The position numbers and the translations under genes are program-made. Below are positions 1 to 7,284 of a stretch of 8,801 nt of DNA, piece by piece. Source of the stretch: Actinomycetes bacterium (GTDB lineage Bacteria; Actinomycetota; Acidimicrobiia; Acidimicrobiales; Acidimicrobiaceae). Each line of letters starts with the position of its first letter. Position 1 is the stretch's first letter. The DNA is taken from positions 1 through 8,801 of the forward strand of contig JAKAOC010000069.1 in the NCBI GenBank assembly GCA_021823385.1, read 5' to 3'. The notes below the pieces were generated by a model. It saw only the letters and a program-made list of their open reading frames with translations. It was not told where the DNA came from and ran no database searches.

Positions 1-1296
1 ACCGTGCTGGTCGACATGCGCGAGCGGCTGCGCAACTCGAAGAATCCCGACCGCATCTTCGCCGCCGCGCTCGATGCGGCCAGGGCGGCAGGGCTGATCG
101 GCAAGAAGCGTGCGCTCGACTCCACCCCCCTCTATGACGCGGTCGCCACCATGGACACCGTCACCCTGATCCGCTCGGCTATCCGGGGACTGCTGAAGGT
201 GGCCGAGGTGGAGCTTCAAGCCGAGCTCTCCCGGGCCATAAAGAGCGGGGACGACTACGCCTCGGGGAGAAAACCCCAGATCGACTGGGACGACCCCGCA
301 GCACGCGATGGCCTCGTCGACTCCCGGGCCAAGGACGCCTACGCCTGCCTGGCCGTCTTGGACGGCCGCGAGCTCGCACCCAAGCTCGAAGAGGCCGCCC
401 GGCTGCTCGCCACCGTGGTCGGTCAGGACTTGGAAGAAGATGACAGCGCAAGGTTCCGCATCGCGCGCAAGGTGGCCAAGGACCGGTTGATCTCGACCGT
501 CGACCCCGAGGCCCGCCACGGACATAAGACCCAGGCGAGGAGCTTCGACGGCTACAAGGGTCACATCGCCTTGGATCCCGACACCGAGATCATCACCGGC
601 ACCGCTGTCACCCCCGGCAACGCCGGCGATGCCAGTGTGGCCGAGGACCTCATCACCGACCTGCTCCAAGGGACCTCCCCAGCACCCCTGAACGATCCCG
701 GGACCAGTCCATCCGATGGCCAGGGTGCACCCCCGGCCGTCTACGGCGACAACGCCTACGGAACCGGGGAGTTCCAGTCCCGTCTGGAGGATGCGGGGAT
801 TGACTCCCGGGCCAAGACCCAGAGGCCCACCGCCGCTAACCGGCTCTTCTCCAAGGAGCGCTTCGTGGTCGACCTCAAAGCCCAAACCGTCACCTGCCCA
901 GCCGGTGTCACGGTTTTGATCCGTCGCCATAGCGACGGAGGCGGGATGGCCCGCTTCGCAGCTGCTTGTAACTCCTGTGCGATGCGTGTACAGTGCACCA
1001 ACGCCAGAGAGGGGCGCAGCATTGCCGTGGGTCCGAACGAAGCGGTGCTCGCCCGAGCCCGAGCCCGCCAGCAGGACCCCGACTGGATCGCCGACTACCG
1101 GGCCACCCGGCCAAAAGTCGAGCGCAAGATCGCCCATCTCATGCGGCGCAAGCACGGAGGGCGCAGGGCCCGGGTGCGCGGCCGGGTGAAAGTCGCCGCC
1201 GACTTCAGTCTCCTCGCCGCCGCCGTCAACCTGGCGCGGCTCGGTACTCTCGGTGTGTGCTCAGCACCTGGTGGATGGATCGCAGCCGGGGCCTGA
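1..1296 (+). CDS. IS1182/IS5-like DDE transposase, 5' end cut by the window
   Basis: Catalyses cut-and-transfer of its own insertion element using a DDE (RNase H-fold) active site. The frame is open from base 1, so the true start and the N-terminal DNA-binding part lie outside the window; the visible 3' part ends at TGA 1294-1296. Counting from the GTG codon at base 4, the family landmarks are LDSTPLYDAVATMDTV (first Asp at residue 39), YGDNAYG (second Asp at 249) and KVERKIAHL (Glu at 373), near the usual C-terminal position. Cys298, Cys322, Cys325 and Cys331 form the cysteine cluster often seen before the Glu in this family, and the end has the typical N-L-x-R-L region after a basic stretch. 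No frameshift or internal stop is visible, so it may be active, but that cannot be judged without the 5' end. It converges on ftsY. Family assignment comes from motif recognition; IS5-like sister groups are the alternative. Confidence 0.88.
   Translation, partial: TVLVDMRERLRNSKNPDRIFAAALDAARAAGLIGKKRALDSTPLYDAVATMDTVTLIRSAIRGLLKVAEVELQAELSRAIKSGDDYASGRKPQIDWDDPAARDGLVDSRAKDAYACLAVLDGRELAPKLEEAARLLATVVGQDLEEDDSARFRIARKVAKDRLISTVDPEARHGHKTQARSFDGYKGHIALDPDTEIITGTAVTPGNAGDASVAEDLITDLLQGTSPAPLNDPGTSPSDGQGAPPAVYGDNAYGTGEFQSRLEDAGIDSRAKTQRPTAANRLFSKERFVVDLKAQTVTCPAGVTVLIRRHSDGGGMARFAAACNSCAMRVQCTNAREGRSIAVGPNEAVLARARARQQDPDWIADYRATRPKVERKIAHLMRRKHGGRRARVRGRVKVAADFSLLAAAVNLARLGTLGVCSAPGGWIAAGA
1..1296 (+). 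mobile_element. Insertion sequence (IS1182-like), left end outside window, right end undefined
   Basis: The transposase gene implies an insertion sequence sitting just downstream of ftsY. Only the coding part is given as the extent. The right terminus must lie somewhere in 1297-1501, because ftsY ends at 1502 and is intact. Terminal inverted repeats cannot be recognised since the partner end is off the window, and no target-site duplication can be tested. GC content looks similar to the flanking host genes, so there is no compositional sign of very recent transfer from a distant donor. Confidence 0.7.
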
Positions 1297-1364
1297 AGGA
1301 CCCCTGAGGGGCCAGGAGCGCCTGCCCACGACGTGCCTCGCGCCATCGGACCCGTCACTATCCA

Positions 1365-1380
1365 TACTTCGGTACTTCGG
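1365..1380. repeat. Tandem duplication of an 8-bp unit (TACTTCGG x2)
   Basis: TACTTCGG occurs twice back to back in the non-coding junction between the transposase and ftsY. It is an exact direct repeat seen in the sequence. It may be part of the subterminal region of the insertion element or a chance duplication; no function is assigned. Confidence 0.5.
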
Positions 1381-1431
1381 AAATACGGGAAGCTAGCGTC
1401 GCAAGTTACGGCTCAGCCGCCGCCCAGTTGA

Positions 1432-1450
1432 GGGTCGGCCATCCGAACCC
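1432..1450 (-). terminator. Bulged hairpin downstream of ftsY, possible terminator or IS-end structure
   Basis: Read on the minus strand, GGGT-(T)-CGG pairs with CCGACCC around a four-base loop ATGG, giving a 7-bp GC-rich stem with one bulged T. It starts about 50 nt past the ftsY stop codon, where a terminator would be expected. No T-run follows, so it is not a canonical intrinsic terminator, although such tails are often weak in high-GC bacteria. It could instead belong to the end of the insertion element. Confidence 0.3.
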
Positions 1451-1501
1451 CCCATAAGACACCACCCACCTAGAGCCGCCTTGCAGGAATGCCGGGGATG
1501 G

Positions 1502-2668
1502 TCAATCCAGCGCCGTGAGGGACTCCACATAGGTTTTGGGGTCGAAGGGAATCAGATCCCCGATGCGCTCCCCCACTCCGACCAGCTTCACCGGTATCTT
1601 GAACGTCTCCTCGATGGCGAATGCGATGCCCCCCTTGGCAGATCCGTCCAGCTTGGTCAGTACCACGCCAGTCACGCCAACCGCCTCGGAAAAGACCTTG
1701 GCCTGAGCAAGGCCATTCTGCCCGACGGTCGCATCCAGCACCAGCAGCACCTCGCCCAGGGTCCCCTGGGCCTTCTCCACGGTTCGGTAGATCTTCTTCA
1801 GCTCCTCGATGAGGTTGAACTTGTTGTGCAGCCTTCCGGCGGTGTCCCCCAGCACCAGGTCCGTGCCCTTGGCCCGCGCGGAGGAGATGGCATCGAAGAG
1901 GACCGACGCGGGATCGCCGCCCGCCGCGCCCCGAACGATCTCCGCACCCGAGCGCTCGGCCCAAAGCGAGAGCTGATCGGCGGCCGCGGCGCGGAAGGTG
2001 TCGGCTGCAGCGAGCAGGACGCTCTTGCCCTCGGCGCCCATCTGATTTGCCACCTTGCCGATGGTCGTCGTCTTGCCCACTCCGTTCACGCCCACGAATA
2101 GCCATACCACCGGGCGCTCTCCCTCGACCACCAGCGAGCGGTCCGCATGGGAGAGAGCCTCCAGCATGGCCCCGCGGATGGCCCCCAGAGCCGCCTCAGG
2201 GTCCGAGATACGCTCACGCCGGACCCGCTCCCTGGCCGCCTCGACGATACGCGTCGCCTGATCCAGTCCCACGTCGGAGAGGATCAAGGAATCCTCCACC
2301 TCCCCCCAGAAGCTCTCCTCTATGGCGTTGCGCTTGAACATCCCCCCGATAGCGGCGGAAAAGGGGCGGCGTGAGCGCTTCAGGCCCTCCTGGATCGAGG
2401 CAGGCGGCTCGGGGGTGAGCTTCTCCTCGGCTTGCAGATCGAGCTCCTCGGGAGCCGGCTCAGGCCCGGTGATCAGCCCACCTTTGGTCGGGACCGCCAC
2501 CCCCCTCTCCGTCGGCGGGGCCGGAGCGGCGGGGGCGCGTGAGGCGGAAAGCGGCTTGGGCGCCTCGAGGCCCGCTCCGCGGCGCCTCGAGCGGGTGCCG
2601 ACCAGGACGACTCCCCCGACGATCAGGGCGAGGACCACTACCAAAAGGATGACTTGTGCGCTTTGCAT
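1502..2668 (-). CDS. ftsY: FtsY, signal recognition particle receptor GTPase
   Basis: SRP receptor: docks the Ffh/4.5S RNA-ribosome complex at the membrane and, through paired GTP hydrolysis with Ffh, passes nascent membrane proteins to SecYEG. The 388-aa protein starts with a hydrophobic helix (about residues 6-24) followed by SRRR, so it is probably membrane anchored, as in many actinobacterial FtsY proteins. A Pro/Ala/Glu-rich linker runs to about residue 90, then the helical N domain (about 95-175) and the G domain. The GTPase motifs are intact: GVNGVGKTTT (193-202), DTFRAAA (223-229), DTAGR (275-279), DATVGQN (312-318), TKLD (338-341) and the closing GVGERIGDLIPFD (364-376). The ATG at 2668 is preferred because it leads directly into the membrane helix. 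I see no clear Shine-Dalgarno; smc ends 32 bp upstream, so coupling or co-transcription with smc is likely. It is the last gene of the cluster. Confidence 0.96.
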   Translation of the reverse strand: MQSAQVILLVVVLALIVGGVVLVGTRSRRRGAGLEAPKPLSASRAPAAPAPPTERGVAVPTKGGLITGPEPAPEELDLQAEEKLTPEPPASIQEGLKRSRRPFSAAIGGMFKRNAIEESFWGEVEDSLILSDVGLDQATRIVEAARERVRRERISDPEAALGAIRGAMLEALSHADRSLVVEGERPVVWLFVGVNGVGKTTTIGKVANQMGAEGKSVLLAAADTFRAAAADQLSLWAERSGAEIVRGAAGGDPASVLFDAISSARAKGTDLVLGDTAGRLHNKFNLIEELKKIYRTVEKAQGTLGEVLLVLDATVGQNGLAQAKVFSEAVGVTGVVLTKLDGSAKGGIAFAIEETFKIPVKLVGVGERIGDLIPFDPKTYVESLTALD

Positions 2669-2700
2669 GGTGAAAACAAGTGTAGGAGCTGCGGAACCGC

Positions 2701-5700
2701 CTACGAAGTGCCGTAGATGCGCAGCTGCCGTTCAGCGAGACGGTCGACCACCACCCGGGTTGCGCCGTCGCCGTTCATCGAGACCCCGAAGAGGTTGTGG
2801 GCTATCTCCATGGTGCGCTTCTGGTGGGAGATGATCACGAGCTGGGCGTGGCCGCCGAATGCCTCCAGCAGCGCCAGAAGACGCGACAGGGAGAGGTCGT
2901 CCAGGGCGGCCTCCACCTCGTCGAGGATGTAGAAGGGTGAAGGCCGGGAGGAGAAGACGGCGATAAGAAAACCGAGGGCCACCAAGGAGCGCTCCCCACC
3001 GGAGAGAAGGTTGATGCTCCGCACCGATTTGCCGGGTATCGAGAGCGAGAAATCCAGCCCCGAGGCGAGCGGGTCCGAGGGGTCCATCAGCACCACCTCC
3101 GCCCGGCCGCCCGGAAAGAGCAGGTCGAAGGTGTCGGTAAAGTGTGCCGACACATCCCCCAGGGCCGCCAGGAAGACGCTTCGCATCTCCCGGGTTATCT
3201 CACGGTCGAGGGAACGAAGCTCGTTGCGCGAGGAGGCCACATCCTCTAGCTGGGAGTCGAGGAACCGTTGCTGCTCGCTCAGTTCGGCCAGCTCGACTTG
3301 GGCCAGCTGGTTTATCGGCCCCATCCGGGCCAGCTCCTCCTCGAGCCTGCGCAGGTGCTCGGGAGCCTCCTGCGGGTCCAGGCCCGGCAGGATGGGTATC
3401 TGTCTCGCCACCTCCGGGTCGATCTCGAGTTCACGCCAGATTCGTTCCTGCATGACCTGGGATCGCACCTGGCTCTCCCGGAGCCTCACCTGGGCTGCCG
3501 CCGAATCCTGCTCGAGCAGGTGCCTCCGGTAGGAGAGGCGGTCGATCTCCGCGGCGAGGCGGGCGGACTCCTCCTTGAGTGCGCTACGCCGCTTCTGGCG
3601 CTCTTCGATGACCGAACGCAGCTCCGACTCCAGACCGAGCAGCTCGCTCTCGCCCGCCGCAGCGCGCTCCTCCAGCGCGACGAGCCGGGAAAGCCTTGCG
3701 CGCAGTCCCTGTGCTTCGGCGAGGTTCCGCTCCCGGCTCTCATTTTCGGCCGCAGCCTCGGACTCGGTCGTGGCGATCTGGGTGTCCACCTGCTTGAGGC
3801 GCTCCCACAGCCTGGCCGCGCGCACCTCGATGGCGGAGCGGCGGGCCTTGGCCATGGCCATGGCTTCGGAGATCCGGGCTGCCTCGCGGCGCATTCCATC
3901 CAGCCTCCGGCGAACCTCCAGGAGCTCGGCTTCCTGCGCCGAGAGCTCCTGATCCAAGGGCCGCAGCGCTTCGGAGGCCCCGGCCTCCTCCCGGCTGGCG
4001 CGCTCCAGGACTTCGTCGGCCTCCTCGACTTGGGCCGCGAGGCTCTCGACCAGAGCGCTTTGCCGCTCAAGGGCCCCAAGAGCGGTCGCCGCCTCCCTGC
4101 GCGCCCGCTCCACGGCCGCCTCGCGCTCCCGCACCCGGCGCTCGAGGGCGCCGCGGTTGCCGAGTGCGGCGCGGTGCGCGGCCGCCGCGGTTGCCAGGCG
4201 CTCCGCGGCCAGGGCGGCCCGCTCGGAGGCTTCGGTTTGGGTGCGCCGGGTCACGACCTCGCTTCCCGAGACGGCTTCGAACCCGACGGCGCTGGACCGA
4301 TCGCCCGCGGGGGTGACGAGGCGGACGCCGGGCTCCAGGCCGATCCACAGCCCCTCGTCCCCTTCAGGCGCGACATAGGCCCCCCGCAGGAGCCAGCCGA
4401 CCAGGTCCACAATCGCCGTATGGGCACCATGCACGAAGTCCGAGACCGGCCGCGCCCCCTCCGGCGCGACTCCGGGGTCGGCTCCCCAAGCCGGCGCGGA
4501 GATGGCTCCCACCACCAAGGCCCGTGCCGAAGCCCCTCTGATGGCCTTGAAGCTCGCCTTTGCGGCGCCCATGTCCTTTTGGACCACCGCCCTTCCCCAG
4601 GGCGCCAGGGCTGCCTCCACCGCCTTCTCGAAGCCGGGCTCGATGTCCAACAGTTCGATGAGGACACCCAGCGGCTCGGCCACCTGCCGCGCCAGCTCCA
4701 GATGCGAGCCGGCATACATCGAAGCCGCCGCGCGGGCCAAGGCGTCCAGCACCGCGTTCGCCGCCGCCTCCTCCGCCTGGGCGGCGGAGAGCTCCTTCGC
4801 CGCCAGGGCCTCCGCCTCCGTCAATTCGGCGAGCGCCGCTCGATCCTCCTCGAGCCCGTATCCCGCCTCCTCGAGCTCGTTCGATAGCCGCATTTGCCTT
4901 TCGCGCAATGGTTCGAGGGACTCGCGACCTTGGGCGAGTTGCTCGGCCAACTTTGCGATCCGCTTCCGGGCCGCCTGTGCGGAGCCGGTGGCCGACTCCG
5001 CCGCCTGCAGCGCCCGTGCCCTGGCATTGGAGGCCTGCCGGGCCGCTTCCGTGAGCCTGCGCTCCGTGGCCTCGAGCTCCCGCACCGAGGCCGCCGAGGC
5101 CTGCAGACCGGAGGCGTCGAGCCGGCGCTCCTCCTCCTCGAGCTCCTCGAGGGCGGGGCCGATGCCCAGAACCTCGGCCTCCAGGCGCTCCTTCTCCGAT
5201 CTCAGGGCGGCGAGTTGGCCCGCGAGCGCACGCTCGCGCGAATCGTCGCCCAACGTGGCGAGGCGCTCCTCCAGCCGGCGTCGACGCTCGCGCGCGAGGA
5301 GCGCCGCGCGCGCGAAGCGGCCCCGGAGCTCCCCCGTCCGGCGCAGCCTCTCCGAGTCGGCCATGCCTTCGTCTTCGGTGGCTCCGTCACCGAGCTCGTC
5401 GCGGCGCGCGCGCATGGCACCCAGCTGAGTCTCGATCTCGCTCAGACCGGCCGCCAGCGTCTCCACCTTGGCCTGCTCGGATCGGCTCTCCTCCAGGTGG
5501 CGACGATACTCCTCGCCCAGCAAATACCCCTTCAGCTGGGAAATCTCATCCTTGAGGTCCAGGTGACGCTTGGCCGCCTCGGCCTGGCGCTCGAGGGGCC
5601 TTATGCGCTTCTTGAGTTCCCGCGAAGCCTCGGAGGCACGCTCGAACTCGGCGTCGACAACCTCCATACGTCGCCGTGTGCGCTCCTGCCGCCGGCGATA

Positions 5701-6207
5701 CTTGGCTATGCCGGCCGCCTCCTCGATCACCAGGCGCCTCTCCTCCGGCTTTGCGTCCAGGACACTCTCGAGGCTCCCCTGCGAGACGATGGTGTGCTGG
5801 CCCCGCCCTATCCCGGCGTCCGCCAGGAGCTCCTGAAGGTCGATGAGGCGGCACTCGCGGCCGTTGATCTCGTAGCGCGACTGGCCATCCCGGGTCAGCT
5901 CGCGCGCGATGGTCACCTGGGAGCCTCCCGACCCGAGGCGCCCGGAGGCGTTGTCGAGAATTATCTCCACTGATGCGGAGCGAGATGCCGATCGCCCCTG
6001 GTTCCCTGCGAATATAACCTCCTCCATCTTGGAGGAGCGGAGCGCCTTGGGGGCCTGGGCGCCCAGCACCCAGGAGATGGCGTCGACGATATTGGACTTG
6101 CCGGAACCGTTCGGGCCGACCACGACATTGATGCCCGGCGTCAGCTGCAGCTCGACCGCGTCGGCGAAGGATTTGAAGCCTTTTATCGAAATCGACTTCA
6201 GATGCAT
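2701..6207 (-). CDS. smc: SMC, chromosome segregation/condensation ATPase
   Basis: Dimeric coiled-coil ATPase that organises and helps segregate the chromosome with ScpA and ScpB. From the ATG at 6207 it is 1168 aa, close to the usual bacterial length. Order: N-terminal ATPase half with FKSF (11-14) and Walker A GPNGSGKS (31-38); first coiled coil (about 170-500, rich in Glu/Arg/Ala); hinge (about 505-650); returning coil (about 655-1000); and C-terminal ATPase half with GGE signature LSGGE (1068-1072), Walker B FYILDE (1092-1097), D-loop ALDD and SHQKRTME. The frame stays open to a GTG at 6315, but those 36 extra residues look unlike the family, which normally begins at MxLKSIxIKGFKSF, so 6207 is chosen. 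No strong Shine-Dalgarno is seen. The hinge glycine motif is altered (see findings). scpA and scpB are not in the window. Long plus-strand open frames across this gene are composition shadows. Confidence 0.96.
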   Translation of the reverse strand: MHLKSISIKGFKSFADAVELQLTPGINVVVGPNGSGKSNIVDAISWVLGAQAPKALRSSKMEEVIFAGNQGRSASRSASVEIILDNASGRLGSGGSQVTIARELTRDGQSRYEINGRECRLIDLQELLADAGIGRGQHTIVSQGSLESVLDAKPEERRLVIEEAAGIAKYRRRQERTRRRMEVVDAEFERASEASRELKKRIRPLERQAEAAKRHLDLKDEISQLKGYLLGEEYRRHLEESRSEQAKVETLAAGLSEIETQLGAMRARRDELGDGATEDEGMADSERLRRTGELRGRFARAALLARERRRRLEERLATLGDDSRERALAGQLAALRSEKERLEAEVLGIGPALEELEEEERRLDASGLQASAASVRELEATERRLTEAARQASNARARALQAAESATGSAQAARKRIAKLAEQLAQGRESLEPLRERQMRLSNELEEAGYGLEEDRAALAELTEAEALAAKELSAAQAEEAAANAVLDALARAAASMYAGSHLELARQVAEPLGVLIELLDIEPGFEKAVEAALAPWGRAVVQKDMGAAKASFKAIRGASARALVVGAISAPAWGADPGVAPEGARPVSDFVHGAHTAIVDLVGWLLRGAYVAPEGDEGLWIGLEPGVRLVTPAGDRSSAVGFEAVSGSEVVTRRTQTEASERAALAAERLATAAAAHRAALGNRGALERRVREREAAVERARREAATALGALERQSALVESLAAQVEEADEVLERASREEAGASEALRPLDQELSAQEAELLEVRRRLDGMRREAARISEAMAMAKARRSAIEVRAARLWERLKQVDTQIATTESEAAAENESRERNLAEAQGLRARLSRLVALEERAAAGESELLGLESELRSVIEERQKRRSALKEESARLAAEIDRLSYRRHLLEQDSAAAQVRLRESQVRSQVMQERIWRELEIDPEVARQIPILPGLDPQEAPEHLRRLEEELARMGPINQLAQVELAELSEQQRFLDSQLEDVASSRNELRSLDREITREMRSVFLAALGDVSAHFTDTFDLLFPGGRAEVVLMDPSDPLASGLDFSLSIPGKSVRSINLLSGGERSLVALGFLIAVFSSRPSPFYILDEVEAALDDLSLSRLLALLEAFGGHAQLVIISHQKRTMEIAHNLFGVSMNGDGATRVVVDRLAERQLRIYGTS

Positions 6208-6294
6208 GCCACGCTCGCCAATCGCGCTGGCGCCATCTGGGCCCGGCCGCATCTCAACGAAACCCACCCCGCAAACATGGCCCCGAAACCTGCT

Positions 6295-6310
6295 GCCCGC
6301 AAGCGCGGGC
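6295..6310 (-). other. Perfect 6-bp inverted repeat in the mutM-smc gap, nearest smc
   Basis: GCCCGC and GCGGGC flank a four-base loop, giving a perfect GC-only stem about 88 nt before the preferred smc start. If smc has its own promoter in the gap, this hairpin could lie in its leader. No T-run follows on the minus strand, so it does not look like an intrinsic terminator. Function is unassigned. Confidence 0.4.
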
Positions 6311-6356
6311 GTCACGTAGCAATCTACCGCCCGGCTCGCGGCCGTCGCCTTGCCCA

Positions 6357-6374
6357 GAGGCCACTATTGGCCTC
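6357..6374 (-). terminator. Perfect 7-bp hairpin in the mutM-smc gap, possible mutM terminator
   Basis: GAGGCCA and TGGCCTC form an exact 7-bp stem around a four-base loop. It starts about 50 nt beyond the mutM stop codon, a sensible place for transcription to end or to be processed. The stem is followed on the minus strand by TGGGCAAGG with no T-run, so it is at most a tail-less or Rho-assisted terminator; it might also be an RNA processing hairpin. Confidence 0.35.
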
Positions 6375-6386
6375 GCCGCCCCGGAG

Positions 6387-6404
6387 CCGCCGGCGCCGCG
6401 GCGG
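6387..6404 (-). other. GC-only 6-bp inverted repeat just after mutM
   Basis: CCGCCG and CGGCGG flank a six-base loop that itself contains GC pairing potential. It lies about 20 nt past the mutM stop codon and is the first of three inverted repeats in the gap. In sequence this GC-rich, a 6-bp GC-only stem can arise by chance. Confidence 0.3.
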
Positions 6405-6423
6405 GTTCGGGTCGGGTCCCCCT

Positions 6424-7284
6424 TCAGCTCTGGCACCGGGGGCAGTAGTGGCTGGAACGCCCCCCGAACACCTCGCGCCGGACCGGTTCGCCGCACTCCA
6501 GGCACGGCTCCCCCTCGCGGCCGTAGACGCGATGCTTGGTTTGAAAGGAGCCCAGCTCGCCCGAGATGTCCCGGTAGGTCCGGTCCGCCAGGCTGGAACC
6601 GCCCAGCTCGACCGCTTCGGCCAGCACCTCCCGGCAGGCGCTCCCCAGGCGTGCCATCTCCGGCGCGCCCAAGGTCGACGCCGGCCTACGGGGCAACAAC
6701 CGGGCGCGATGGAGCATCTCGTCCGCGTACATGTTTCCTATCCCCGCCACCAGGGTCTGATCGAGCAAAAGGGTCTTGATCGCCACCGAGCTGCGCCGGG
6801 CGCGCTCTCCGAGGCGCGCCAAGGGATCGGGAGCGCCGATTGCGTCCGGCCCGAGGTGCGCGAGCGAGGCGGGAAGTTCGCCCGGCCCGGGACGCACCCC
6901 CAGCTCCACCCGGCCGAACATCCGCGGGTCGATGAAGGACACGTCGGATCCGTCCTCGAAGCACAAGACCAGGTGAGCGTGCTTGTCGGCGGCGGCGCTG
7001 GTTCCGGAGAGAGCGCTCGAGCGCAGCTGGCCGCTCATCCCCATGTGCAGGATCAGCACCGCCCCGCTCACCTCGCCGTCCCGCGCCAGGTCGGCCAAGA
7101 GGAACTTGCCGTGACGCCCGAGGCTGTGAATGCTCGCGCCCACCAGGACCTGGGCCAGCGCCTCGGTGGCGGCCGCGCCGTGAAAGACCCTGCTGGAATC
7201 GGACCGGCACGCCGTAATGCGCCGGTCGAGCGCGACGCGCGCCAATCCGCGCCGGATGGTCTCGACCTCCGGCCCTTCAGGCAC
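6424..7284 (-). CDS. mutM: MutM/Fpg, formamidopyrimidine-DNA glycosylase (8-oxoguanine repair)
   Basis: Bifunctional base-excision enzyme: removes 8-oxoguanine and formamidopyrimidines and cuts the abasic site by beta/delta elimination. The 286-aa protein has the full family set. It begins MPEGPEVETIRRGL, giving the catalytic N-terminal Pro and following Glu after Met removal. GRHGKFLL holds the catalytic Lys60. HMGMSG and DPRMFG (Arg121, Phe123) are the lesion-void-filling region. The H2TH segment is LLLDQTLVAGIGNMYADE (172-189). The C-terminal zinc finger has Cys261, Cys264, Cys281 and Cys284 (C-x2-C-x16-C-x2-C) with GRSSHYC carrying the conserved Arg276. The start is GTG at 7284, fixed by the need for Pro at position 2. 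It overlaps the rnc stop by 8 bp, so translational coupling to rnc is likely; no strong separate Shine-Dalgarno is visible. All catalytic residues are present, and length is normal to slightly long. Confidence 0.97.
   Translation of the reverse strand: MPEGPEVETIRRGLARVALDRRITACRSDSSRVFHGAAATEALAQVLVGASIHSLGRHGKFLLADLARDGEVSGAVLILHMGMSGQLRSSALSGTSAAADKHAHLVLCFEDGSDVSFIDPRMFGRVELGVRPGPGELPASLAHLGPDAIGAPDPLARLGERARRSSVAIKTLLLDQTLVAGIGNMYADEMLHRARLLPRRPASTLGAPEMARLGSACREVLAEAVELGGSSLADRTYRDISGELGSFQTKHRVYGREGEPCLECGEPVRREVFGGRSSHYCPRCQS

Noticed and set aside
1301..1311. CCCC-TGA-GGGG hairpin right after the transposase stop as a terminator.
   Set aside because: Only a 4-bp stem, no T-run, and the flanks do not extend the pairing.
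1392..1473. CTAG-containing sites (GCTAGC at 1392-1397, CTAG at 1470-1473) as possible target-site duplications of the insertion element.
   Set aside because: The other end of the element is off the window, so no duplication can be shown; four-base matches are not evidence.
3268..5973. Two long plus-strand open frames (539 aa at 3268-4887 and 359 aa at 4894-5973) antisense to smc.
   Set aside because: They mirror the Glu/Arg/Ala-rich coiled-coil codons of smc in high-GC DNA; the translations are low-complexity with no recognisable domain, and smc on the other strand has every family motif.
6208..6315. A 36-residue N-terminal extension of SMC from a GTG at 6315.
   Set aside because: The extension has no family resemblance and the ATG at 6207 gives the standard SMC N-terminus; the longer form is only an open frame.
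6321..6349. Possible minus-strand promoter for smc: TAGATT as a -10 with GCGACG about 16 nt upstream.
   Set aside because: Only the TAnnnT pattern fits; the -35 match is poor and such hexamers occur by chance.
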